Origin: CAYJLW01 sp964370965
GTDB taxonomy: Bacteria; Actinomycetota; Acidimicrobiia; UBA2766
Direction of reading: 5' to 3'
Length of the DNA: 20,692 nucleotides
Assembly (NCBI GenBank): GCA_964370965.1
Contig: CAYJLW010000074.1
Span: forward strand, 1 to 20,692
Part shown: positions 1 to 6,556 of the stretch, piece by piece
Layout: each line of letters begins with the position of its first letter
How positions within the stretch are numbered: the stretch's first letter is position 1
Notes under the pieces: model-generated
What the model was told of the DNA's origin: nothing
Databases searched by the model: none
Seen by the model: the letters and a program-made list of their open reading frames with translations, nothing else
Made by a program: the position numbers and the translations under genes

Positions 1-386
1 ACGTTGAAGGGGCTCGTGTCGGCGAAGGGCCGCCCGTAGCCGGGGCCGAACCCGCTGGCGGGCGGCGGGGGCGGCGGGGGCGGCGGGGGCGGGGGCGGCG
101 GCGCCGGAGCAGGAGCAGGAGCAGGAGCCGGAGCCGGAGCAGGAGCAGGAGCCGGAGCAGGCGCACAGACACGGCGGCGCCTCACGCGCCGGCAAGCGCC
201 CGCAGTGCGGATCTTCTGGCGGCGCGCCCTGGGGCGGGCCGCGCGACCGCGCGAGGCGACGGCGGCCTGCGCCGGTGAGAGGTCGGCGGCCTGCGTGACG
301 GCGCCGAAGACAGCGGCGACGAGGAGTACCGCGACCTTCCTCAGGAAGCGCCGAAGCGCGCGCTCACGTAGGGGTGTGGTGATCAT
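1..386 (-). CDS. Secreted protein with Pro/Ala-rich linker, C-terminus cut by window edge
   Basis: A frame stays open from an ATG at 386 to the window edge, giving 128 codons. The ATG is preceded by a purine-rich AAGGGAAG. The protein begins with a short basic N-terminus and a hydrophobic stretch (about residues 15-33, VKVAVLLVAAVFGAV-like), which reads as a signal peptide. A strongly basic segment with two cysteines eight residues apart (CRRVRRRRVC) follows, then alternating Ala-Pro, then a run of prolines, then the start of a domain reading GFGPGYGRPFADTSPFN. The same domain start occurs in the truncated gene at the other end of the window. I do not recognise the domain. The layout (export signal, basic Cys pair, flexible linker, globular domain) suggests an exported or wall-associated protein. 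The gene lies 100 nt downstream of a glycosylphosphotransferase on the same strand, so it may belong to the surface-polysaccharide locus. That link is inference. Confidence 0.75.
   Translation of the reverse strand, partial: MITTPLRERALRRFLRKVAVLLVAAVFGAVTQAADLSPAQAAVASRGRAARPRARRQKIRTAGACRRVRRRRVCAPAPAPAPAPAPAPAPAPAPAPPPPPPPPPPPPPPASGFGPGYGRPFADTSPFN
14..55 (-). repeat. 42-bp exact repeat, copy 1 (inverted partner at the right end)
   Basis: The reverse complement of this stretch matches the last 42 bases of the window exactly. It encodes the residues from the end of the linker into the GYGRPFADT motif of the truncated secreted protein. The match stops only because the right copy reaches the window edge, so the true repeat is probably longer. 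Confidence 0.9.
106..159. repeat. Hexanucleotide tandem repeat (GGAGCA/GGAGCC, nine units)
   Basis: Nine consecutive 6-bp units of GGAGCA or GGAGCC can be counted on the plus strand. Read on the minus strand they encode the Ala-Pro linker of the secreted protein. The adjacent G-runs from about 58 to 100 encode the polyproline part. Gain or loss of a unit would change the linker by two residues without shifting the frame. Confidence 0.85.
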
Positions 387-486
387 CGGAGTGGCTTCCC
401 TTCTTGCCAGAGCCTCCCGGGTGCGAACCGTGTGCGCCCTCGGTTCCGTCCTCCGGGCCGTTTGGTATGTGGATCGGCAGGGGCCG

Positions 487-1992
487 TCAGAAACCTTGAG
501 TCGCCGGACCCGTGTTGTCTGGGCCTTGAGAACCACCGCCCGCCGACCCCTCCGGGCGGGGGCGGGCGGGGTCTGCGGCCGAGTTGTCGGTGCGGCGCAA
601 CACCGTCCCCACAGTGCGGATGGCGATGATGAAGTCCCGCCACAGCGACCAGTGCTCGATGTAGTGGTTGTCGAAACGGGCCCGCTCGGCGATCGAGGTG
701 TCCCCCCGGAGGCCGTGGACCTGGGCCCAACCGGTGAGGCCGACGGGCATCCGGTGGCGGTAGCCGTAGGCGTGGATCTCCTCACCGAAGCGGCTGGCGA
801 AATAGGGCCGTTCGGGGCGCGGACCCACAAAGGACATGTCCCCGCGCAGGATGTTCCAGAGCTGCGGGAGCTCGTCGAGGCTGGTGCGGCGCAGGAATCG
901 TCCCACGGGTGTGAACCGGGCGGGGGAGTCCACGGTCCAGGCCGTGTCGGCGTCGTCGCACGGGAGAAGGGTCCGGAACTTCAAGAGGTCGAAGTACCTG
1001 CCGCGGCACCCGATGCGGCGCTGGCGAAAGAGCACGGGCCCGGGGCTCGTGAGCCGGACGGCGAGGGCGGTGACGGCCAAGACCGGGGCCAGGACGACGA
1101 GGAGCGGGAGGGCGCCGGCGACGTCGCAGGCTCTCTTCGCGTAGTGCGCGCCGGGGCGGACGCCGGCGCGTCGCACCCGGTACAGGGGGATGCCCCACAC
1201 GTCGTCGATGCCCGGGCCCGTGGTGGCGATGCCGACGTCGAAGAACCGGGGCACGACGTGCACCTCGGCGTCGCTGTGGCGGGCCGAGCGAAGGACGTCC
1301 ACGAGCTCGGGCTCCTGCGTGGGGCCGAAGGCGACCACGAGGCGCCGCACCGGGAGGGCGTCGAGGAGCGAGTCGAGGTCGGCTACTTCGCCGAGGACGG
1401 GGAGCACGACGTCGTCCGTGACATGGTCGAGGAAGCCGACCGGCACGATCCCGTAGGTGGGGTGCGCCTGGAAGATCCTCACGAGCTCCTCACCGACCGG
1501 GCCGGCCCCCAGGATGAGCACCGGCTCGCGGAATCGACCGTGGCGACGACCGGCCTTGATGAGGGCGGCCGTGGCAAGGCGGCCGGCGAAGACCGCAGCG
1601 AGGGCGGTCACGGCTTCGAGAGGAAGGCGCTGTCCGGTTCCCCCGAGGCCCGCGACGGGCCAGAGGAGAAGGAGCGGAACGGCGAAGAAGGTCACGAGCC
1701 GGGGAAGCTCCTCCAAAGGTCGGATCGTGATGCGGAAGACGTATGCGCCCCCCACGGCGAGGGACACGAGGACGAGGAGGGCATACACCAAGTCGGACCA
1801 CCTGGGGGGACCCTGCGAAGCGGTGGCGGCCAGAACCGCTGTGACGTCGACGGCGAGGACGAGCGCCTGCCCGGCCCGATTCGCCGCCGGACCCCGGAAG
1901 GGCCCCGCTGGGACCGAACGGGACCCGCCGTCATCCGCGTCAGGGACCGTAAGGGGTCGACGGGTGGCGGGGTCGGTGTCGTGGACGGTCAT
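487..1992 (-). CDS. Polyprenyl-phosphate glycosylphosphotransferase, copy 1
   Basis: This 501-residue enzyme belongs to the family that transfers a sugar-1-phosphate from a nucleotide sugar to undecaprenyl phosphate, the first membrane step of exopolysaccharide assembly. About four hydrophobic segments lie between residues 41 and 145. A Rossmann-like CoA-binding-type domain follows (ILGAGPVGEEL near 160-170). The C-terminal bacterial sugar transferase domain (about 285-465) has a membrane helix, SPGPVLFRQRRIG (316-328), KFRT (338-341), the catalytic-type Asp-Glu pair in LDELPQ (D373, E374) and PRPE (391-394). I chose the ATG at 1992 because GGGGAAG lies 6 nt upstream and because numbering then matches copy 2 exactly. 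A GTG at 2007 is less likely. The usual KFRTM is KFRTL here, and a Gly/Pro-rich tail of about 27 residues is absent from copy 2. The gene starts 27 nt after an LPFTG protein gene. The sugar substrate cannot be told from sequence. Confidence 0.93.
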   Translation of the reverse strand: MTVHDTDPATRRPLTVPDADDGGSRSVPAGPFRGPAANRAGQALVLAVDVTAVLAATASQGPPRWSDLVYALLVLVSLAVGGAYVFRITIRPLEELPRLVTFFAVPLLLLWPVAGLGGTGQRLPLEAVTALAAVFAGRLATAALIKAGRRHGRFREPVLILGAGPVGEELVRIFQAHPTYGIVPVGFLDHVTDDVVLPVLGEVADLDSLLDALPVRRLVVAFGPTQEPELVDVLRSARHSDAEVHVVPRFFDVGIATTGPGIDDVWGIPLYRVRRAGVRPGAHYAKRACDVAGALPLLVVLAPVLAVTALAVRLTSPGPVLFRQRRIGCRGRYFDLLKFRTLLPCDDADTAWTVDSPARFTPVGRFLRRTSLDELPQLWNILRGDMSFVGPRPERPYFASRFGEEIHAYGYRHRMPVGLTGWAQVHGLRGDTSIAERARFDNHYIEHWSLWRDFIIAIRTVGTVLRRTDNSAADPARPRPEGSAGGGSQGPDNTGPATQGF

Positions 1993-2019
1993 TGACGGCT
2001 TCCCCACGGGAGCGCCCGC

Positions 2020-2370
2020 CTACTCGTGCACGCGTGCGCGCCGAACGACGAGGGCGCCGAGGCCCACGGCGAGGAAAGCGAGGAAAGCGAGGACGGCGTA
2101 GTCGCCCCCGGTGAAGGGCAGGGAGCTCCCCGGCCCGCGCACCTCCACCTTCCCGGGCGAGAAGAACTCGGTGGACAGCGTCTCTCCGCCCGCCCCCGGG
2201 GAGCTCGAGGGGGTCACGCTCGGGGTGGGGCACGACGGATAGCACGGATCGCCCGGGGAGCCGCCCCCCTCACCCCGGCCCCCGGACGCTCCCACCGAGA
2301 CGAGGACCGCCACGGCGACGACCAGAACCGCCCCCGCCCGCCGACCTCCGCCCGAAATGCTCTGAGCCAT
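2020..2370 (-). CDS. Small LPFTG-type surface protein with CYPSCPTP motif, copy 1
   Basis: The 116-residue product has an N-terminal signal peptide (basic GGGRRAG followed by VLVVAVAVLVSVGA). A short extracellular part contains DPCYPSCPTP and Ser/Pro/Thr-rich sequence. The C-terminus is a classic sorting signal: LPFTGGD, a hydrophobic helix (AVLAFLAFLAVGLGALVV) and a basic RRARVHE tail. Such signals are substrates of sortase, which cleaves between Thr and Gly and links the protein to the wall. No sortase gene is in the window. The ATG at 2370 was chosen because GAGGGGTGAG lies just upstream; a longer reading to 2415 lacks such support. The gene immediately precedes a glycosylphosphotransferase, as does its paralogue at 3945-4316. 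The conserved paired cysteines suggest a disulfide loop, but the function is unknown. Confidence 0.85.
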   Translation of the reverse strand: MAQSISGGGRRAGAVLVVAVAVLVSVGASGGRGEGGGSPGDPCYPSCPTPSVTPSSSPGAGGETLSTEFFSPGKVEVRGPGSSLPFTGGDYAVLAFLAFLAVGLGALVVRRARVHE

Positions 2371-2395
2371 GCGACTCACCCCTCGCGCTCGGGTT

Positions 2396-2411
2396 CGTGG
2401 GTGGACCCACG
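2396..2411. promoter_or_regulatory. Perfect 7-bp inverted repeat upstream of LPFTG protein copy 1
   Basis: CGTGGGT-GG-ACCCACG is a perfect palindrome with a 2-bp centre, 26-41 bp upstream of the start codon at 2370. It could bind a dimeric regulator or form a leader hairpin. The 121-bp gap it sits in (2371-2491) also holds an imperfect hairpin with a TTCG loop on the plus strand near 2427. No promoter is clear. Confidence 0.4.
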
Positions 2412-2491
2412 ACACCGCGTCTCACGTCTGCTTCGGCAGGCGTCCGGAACGCCTTGAGCAGAGGGATATGCGAGGGAATCCGGGGAGTCTC

Positions 2492-3916
2492 CTACCCGGT
2501 GTTGCCGCCCTCTGAGCGGCGGAAGACCGTACCGAGCGTGCGGACCATGATCACGACGTCGCGCCACAGCGACCAGTGCTCGATGTAGTGGTTGTCGAAA
2601 CGGGCACGCTCGGCGATCGACGTGTCGCCCCGGAGGCCGTGGACCTGCGCCCAGCCGGTGAGGCCCACGGGGAGGCGGTGGCGGTCACGGTAGCCACGGA
2701 CGTCCTCGCAGAACCTCACCACGAAGAACGGCCGCTCCGGTCGGGGACCCACGAGCGACATGTCGCCCCTGAGCACGTTCCAGAGTTGCGGGAGCTCGTC
2801 GAAGCTCGTGCGGCGCAGGAAGCGGCCCACCGGCGTGTAGCGCTCGCCTGAGTCCACGGTCCAGCGCGAGTCCGCGTCGTCGTTCACGTGCATCGTGCGG
2901 AACTTCAGAACCTCGATGTGGCGGCTGTGCTGACCGATGCGACGCTGGCGGAACAGGATGGGCCCCGGGCTCGTGAGGCGCACGGCGAGGGCGACCAGTC
3001 CCATCAGGGGGGACAGGGCCACGAGCAGGGGCGCCGCTACGGCGACGTCGAAGACCCGCTTCACGTAGTAGGCGGCGGGCCGGAGGCCGGCGCGCCGCAC
3101 CCGGTAGAGGGGGATGCCCCAGACGTCGTCGACGTCCGGGCCGTTGGGGGCGACGCCCACCTCGAAGAAGCGCGGCACGACGTGCACCTCGGCGTCGTTG
3201 TGCAGGGCGGTGCGCAGGACGCGCACGAGCTCGGGCTCCTGCGTGGGGCCGAACGCGACTATGAGGCGGCGGACGTCGAGCTCGCTCAGGACGTCGTCGA
3301 GCGCGGAGATGTCGCCCAGGAGCGGGAGGGGGAGGTCGTCGTCCGGGACGTGGTCGAGGAAGCCGATGGGCACGAGGCCGTATTCGCGGTGCTCCTCGAG
3401 GAGTCGGGCGAGCTCTGCGCCCACCTCACCGGCGCCCAGGATGATGACGGGTTCGGAGAAGCGGCGGTGACGGCGGCGCCCCCGGAGGACGAGCCCGGCG
3501 GCGAGGACCCGCCCCGCGAACACCGCCATCAGGGCCACGGCCGCCTGCACGGTGAGCTCGTTGTACGTACCCGCCAACTTCTTCACGGGCCAGAGGAGGA
3601 TGAGGGGGATGGCGAGGCAGCCCACGAGGCGCGGGAGATCCTCCAGCGGCTTGATGGTGACCCGGAACCGATAGGCCCCGCCTACGGCAAGGGTGGCGAG
3701 CGTGAGGACCGCATAGGCCCAGGCGAGCCAGGCCGTGGGCTCCTGTTGGGTGGCGGCGACGGCGAGGGCCCCGGCGTCCAGGGCCACTGTGACGGCGACA
3801 CCGGCACGGTTCGCCGGTCTCAGGCGGGTGCGGCTCTCCTCCGCCAGGCGGAGCGAGCGTCCCGACTCGGCGGGCTTGCGTACGCTCTCGAAAGCAGCGC
3901 TGGTCTCGGCAGTCAT
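2492..3916 (-). CDS. Polyprenyl-phosphate glycosylphosphotransferase, copy 2
   Basis: The 474-residue product has the same architecture as copy 1. Membrane segments occupy about residues 38-145, a Rossmann-like domain has IILGAGEVGAEL (158-169), and the sugar transferase domain begins near 285. It has SPGPILFRQRRIG (316-328), a canonical KFRTM (338-342), the Asp-Glu pair D373/E374 in FDELPQ and PRPE (391-394). Its predicted reaction is transfer of a sugar-1-phosphate to undecaprenyl phosphate at the inner leaflet. The ATG at 3916 has AGAAGG 7 nt upstream. The gene starts 28 nt after the copy 2 LPFTG gene and is probably co-transcribed with it. The catalytic residues are intact in both copies, so both may be active. 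They may differ in sugar specificity, in the glycan assembled, or in expression. Which one applies is not visible here. Confidence 0.94.
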   Translation of the reverse strand: MTAETSAAFESVRKPAESGRSLRLAEESRTRLRPANRAGVAVTVALDAGALAVAATQQEPTAWLAWAYAVLTLATLAVGGAYRFRVTIKPLEDLPRLVGCLAIPLILLWPVKKLAGTYNELTVQAAVALMAVFAGRVLAAGLVLRGRRRHRRFSEPVIILGAGEVGAELARLLEEHREYGLVPIGFLDHVPDDDLPLPLLGDISALDDVLSELDVRRLIVAFGPTQEPELVRVLRTALHNDAEVHVVPRFFEVGVAPNGPDVDDVWGIPLYRVRRAGLRPAAYYVKRVFDVAVAAPLLVALSPLMGLVALAVRLTSPGPILFRQRRIGQHSRHIEVLKFRTMHVNDDADSRWTVDSGERYTPVGRFLRRTSFDELPQLWNVLRGDMSLVGPRPERPFFVVRFCEDVRGYRDRHRLPVGLTGWAQVHGLRGDTSIAERARFDNHYIEHWSLWRDVVIMVRTLGTVFRRSEGGNTG

Positions 3917-3944
3917 CTTCCGGCCTTCTGGGAGAGGTGCCGGG

Positions 3945-4316
3945 TCAGCGGCGCGAGCGGCTGGTGCGGACCAGGAGGACGCCGATGCCGGCGGCCAGGA
4001 GGCCGAGGAGGGCGAGTCCGAGGTAGTCGCCGCCCGTGAAGGGCAGCACAGAACCCGAAGTCTCGGCGGCCGGCTTGCCGGGGTCGCCGGGGTCCGTGAC
4101 AGCCGCTGTCACCACGACACCTTGCGTTCCCGTCGACGGCGTCGCGGAAGGCGTGACGCTGGGCTCCGGCGTGGGGCACGACGGATAGCAGGGTTCGGTG
4201 GGCGAGTCGGCGACGGCCACGACGGACGCCCCACTCGCCCCCGTCAGGACGACAAATCCGATAAGAAGGGCGGGCGCCCATCGGCGCCGGCCTGGCTTGC
4301 TGGCTCCCTTGCCCAT
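3945..4316 (-). CDS. Small LPFTG-type surface protein with CYPSCPTP motif, copy 2
   Basis: The 123-residue product starts with a basic N-terminus (GKGASKPGRRRW) and a hydrophobic signal segment. EPCYPSCPTP follows, then a Thr/Pro/Ser-rich spacer, then a sorting signal: LPFTGGD, a hydrophobic helix (LGLALLGLLAAGIGVLLV) and RTSRSRR. It is a paralogue of the protein at 2020-2370. The DPCYPSCPTP/EPCYPSCPTP block and the LPFTGGDY block are conserved, while the spacer between them differs in length and content. The ATG at 4316 is preceded by GGGAG at a 6-nt spacing; the longer open reading to 4379 has no support. It is the first gene of a probable two-gene transcript with the glycosylphosphotransferase 28 nt downstream. 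Sortase-dependent wall attachment is predicted from the signal. The role of the Cys pair is unknown. Confidence 0.87.
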   Translation of the reverse strand: MGKGASKPGRRRWAPALLIGFVVLTGASGASVVAVADSPTEPCYPSCPTPEPSVTPSATPSTGTQGVVVTAAVTDPGDPGKPAAETSGSVLPFTGGDYLGLALLGLLAAGIGVLLVRTSRSRR

Positions 4317-4418
4317 GTTCACTCCCAGGTGCGAACTGCGATCCGGACATTGGCGGTTGCCTTGCCCATCGGCGACCATGTGCCCGAGACCTTGTGGCCT
4401 TGTTACTACCCGACATAC

Positions 4419-4446
4419 ACGCTAATGCGCACATCCTGGAGTTCAA
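4419..4446 (-). promoter_or_regulatory. Candidate promoter of the module 2 genes
   Basis: On the minus strand TTGAAC (plus 4441-4446) and TAGCGT (plus 4419-4424) are separated by 16 bp. This would give a leader of about 95 nt before the ATG at 4316. The surrounding gap (4317-4542) is clearly less GC-rich than the genes on either side, as expected of a regulatory region. I see no recognisable riboswitch in the leader. Confidence 0.45.
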
Positions 4447-4462
4447 CCCCATCTGTGGGGTT
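4445..4462. promoter_or_regulatory. Perfect inverted repeat at the -35 region (operator candidate)
   Basis: AACCCCA-TCTG-TGGGGTT is a perfect 7-bp inverted repeat with a 4-nt centre. It overlaps the upstream edge of the candidate -35 element of module 2. It could be an operator, or a weak terminator for the DUF4012 gene ending at 4543, although no T-tract follows on the minus strand. Confidence 0.42.
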
Positions 4463-4542
4463 TCCTTCCTAAGGGCACAGACTACGCCAAAACCCCGGAC
4501 AATGGGAAGAAAACACAGATTTAACTTGCCGGCGGCCCCGGG

Positions 4543-6333
4543 CTACCAACGCACGCTGCGCGCCCGGTCGTCCCTCCACTGCTCGTCACCGACGTGCCAG
4601 AGCACCGGGGGGACGCGCGCCGACGCCGCCACGTCCATGCGCCTCGTCGATGCGGGGAGGTCGAAACGCACCACCAACTCCCGTGTCTCGTCCCGCCCTA
4701 CCTGCACAGTGGCAGCGATCACACGCGTGGGCCCGTCAGGGCCCTCGGCGACGGTCTGGGCGCCGTCGACGACGGTGCCCGTGGTCGCCCCTGGCAGGGT
4801 GACGGCGACGATGCCCGCGTAGACGCCCTCTCCCACGCCGCTGCGCGGATGGGGGCCCGCCACGTAGGCCGGCAGGCCCCCCGGTGTGGCGTTGTGCAGC
4901 CGGACGCGCAATGCCACGGCCGTGCCCCGCCGCGTCCGTCGCATCTCGAGGTCCGCATCGACTTCGAGGAACTGGTCGAGCTTGTTGCCCCCCCGGTTGA
5001 GCACAGCCACAGCGAGGGAGTCCGGGCCCATCTCGCCGGAAACACCGGCGGCCCGCCACGCCCCCTGTTCTTTCTGCCGACTCGACCAGGCGAGGAGGTG
5101 TCGCCCGCGGGCGGCACCTCCCAACTCGCGAGCGAGGGTGGCCGGATCCCAGCCGCCCGAATCCAGGGCCGCCATGACGGCCACGGCGATCGCGCTCAGC
5201 CTGTCGCGCCTCGCCTGACGCTCAGGGGAGTCCGCACCGGCCCCGGCGTACTGGTCGAGCAGCAGGAACCGCACAACGCTCGCCGCATCGACGGTCCGGC
5301 CGTCAACCCCCACACCGCCGGTGGCCGCCAGCACGGCCTGCATCGCCAACGCGTCCACGGCGAGGACACCGTCGACGGCCTGTCCCGTCTTCGCCGTCCA
5401 CATCCGGGCAGCGAGCGCCGCCGTCTGGTCGAACCGGGGCGACGTCCCGAGGCTGCGCCACTCGCTCTCCGGCGCCGTCCACCCCCAGAGGGCGGCCGTC
5501 TCGGCAGGGAGCGGGACCGCCCCACGCGGGAGGAGGAGGTCCTCCACGGTGGTCATGGCGCTGAGGGACAGCCGGCCCCCCTCGGCCGCAAGAAGGCCGG
5601 CGCTCAGGAACATCCCTGATCCGGCACGCATCTCGGCGTTGTTGGCGGCGAAGACGACGTAGTGGGTCGGACCCTCGAGGAACTCGGCCAGCCCGGCAGT
5701 CACGGCTTCTGTGCGTTCGAGGAGCCCGCGGAGCTCCTCGAACTGCTCCACGAAGCCGTTCCGGGCCGAAGCCAACGGGGGGATGAGCGCCTTGCCCGAG
5801 CCGAGGTCGACCTCACGCAGCCTGCGGAGCGAGTCCCGGGCTATGCCCCCGATCTCCCGCATGTCCGCTACGCGGCCCTCCCCGGGATCCGACTCGGCGT
5901 TGAGAAGGCGCCGCGCCCGGATGATCCCGTCGAGGCCCGTGTCCACGACGACCTTGGCGCCGGCGGCCAACGCCTCGAACGCCTTCACCTGCCGGCCCAG
6001 TACCGGCAGGATCCGCAGCGCGGCCACGGGCAACGACCGCACCCGCTCCCGGGCCCGCCGGAAGTCCGCCCCGGCATCGCGCAAGTCGGCGTCGGCGTCG
6101 TCACGGGACAGGGCCTCCGCGGACAGGGCGTCACGGGCGGAACGGATCTGGCGGAGACCGGCGAGGGCGTCGCCTCTCGCCTGGTACAGGGTCCAGACCC
6201 CCGCGGCGCACCAGACGACGACCAGGGCGAGAACGCCAAGCGCGGCGAGGCGCGCGGCGCGGGCTCGGGACCGCGGCGCCGGGGACGCGACCTCCGCGGC
6301 GCCGGCGGGCGGGGACGCTCCCGGTGACGTCAT
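4543..6333 (-). CDS. DUF4012 domain-containing membrane-anchored protein
   Basis: The 596-residue product has a short cytoplasmic Pro/Ala/Arg-rich tail, one transmembrane helix (about residues 29-49) and a long extracellular part. Residues 50-215 look helical and possibly coiled. The family hallmark follows: VVFAANNAEMRAGSGMFLSA (226-245), then the SPRFDQTAALAARMW and VDGVLAVDALAMQAVLAATG blocks. These are typical of DUF4012 proteins, which are often encoded in actinobacterial exopolysaccharide loci and have no established biochemical role. The ATG at 6333 has AGGAG 5 nt upstream. The gene lies upstream of the two glycosylphosphotransferase modules on the same strand, separated by a 226-bp regulatory gap, so it may be expressed separately. 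A role in assembling or attaching surface polysaccharide is inference from context. Confidence 0.88.
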   Translation of the reverse strand: MTSPGASPPAGAAEVASPAPRSRARAARLAALGVLALVVVWCAAGVWTLYQARGDALAGLRQIRSARDALSAEALSRDDADADLRDAGADFRRARERVRSLPVAALRILPVLGRQVKAFEALAAGAKVVVDTGLDGIIRARRLLNAESDPGEGRVADMREIGGIARDSLRRLREVDLGSGKALIPPLASARNGFVEQFEELRGLLERTEAVTAGLAEFLEGPTHYVVFAANNAEMRAGSGMFLSAGLLAAEGGRLSLSAMTTVEDLLLPRGAVPLPAETAALWGWTAPESEWRSLGTSPRFDQTAALAARMWTAKTGQAVDGVLAVDALAMQAVLAATGGVGVDGRTVDAASVVRFLLLDQYAGAGADSPERQARRDRLSAIAVAVMAALDSGGWDPATLARELGGAARGRHLLAWSSRQKEQGAWRAAGVSGEMGPDSLAVAVLNRGGNKLDQFLEVDADLEMRRTRRGTAVALRVRLHNATPGGLPAYVAGPHPRSGVGEGVYAGIVAVTLPGATTGTVVDGAQTVAEGPDGPTRVIAATVQVGRDETRELVVRFDLPASTRRMDVAASARVPPVLWHVGDEQWRDDRARSVRW

Positions 6334-6556
6334 GGCGTCTCCTGTCTCCTCGTACCGGGCTCCGCCGGAGGCAGCGGAGGGGGCGCGGCAGGACGGATCC
6401 TACGTCCCTGGGGCCGGGGACCCATGACGTCGCGGGCTGTTGGTTCAAGGGTTCCGCAGCCTGGTTCCGATACCGACATCGGCAGGCCGGATAGCACCGG
6501 GCCCGCTGCGGCTGCGCCCCGTCGCCGGCCGCCCGGTGGCAACTGGAGGTTCGCAG

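Larger units (their letters stand above)
487..4316 (-). other. Tandem duplication of an LPFTG-protein + glycosylphosphotransferase module
   Basis: Two consecutive modules have the same order: a small LPFTG protein gene, then a glycosylphosphotransferase gene. The spacers are 28 nt (3917-3944) and 27 nt (1993-2019). The transferases align without gaps from residue 41 through at least residue 394. Identical DNA runs of more than 40 bp occur near their 3' ends, around 640-680 and 2563-2610. The intergenic leaders of the two modules differ, so each may be controlled separately. Confidence 0.88.

Noticed and set aside
205..1995. Long open frame on the plus strand across the first glycosylphosphotransferase
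   Set aside because: It is antisense to a clear family member. Its translation is rich in Gly, Glu, Asp, Arg and His with no domain, as expected of mirror frames in high-GC DNA.
4317..4412. Possible riboswitch (cyclic di-GMP or cyclic di-AMP type) in the leader of the module 2 genes
   Set aside because: Short similar strings such as GGGCAAGGCAACC occur, but the order of conserved elements does not fit any motif I know.
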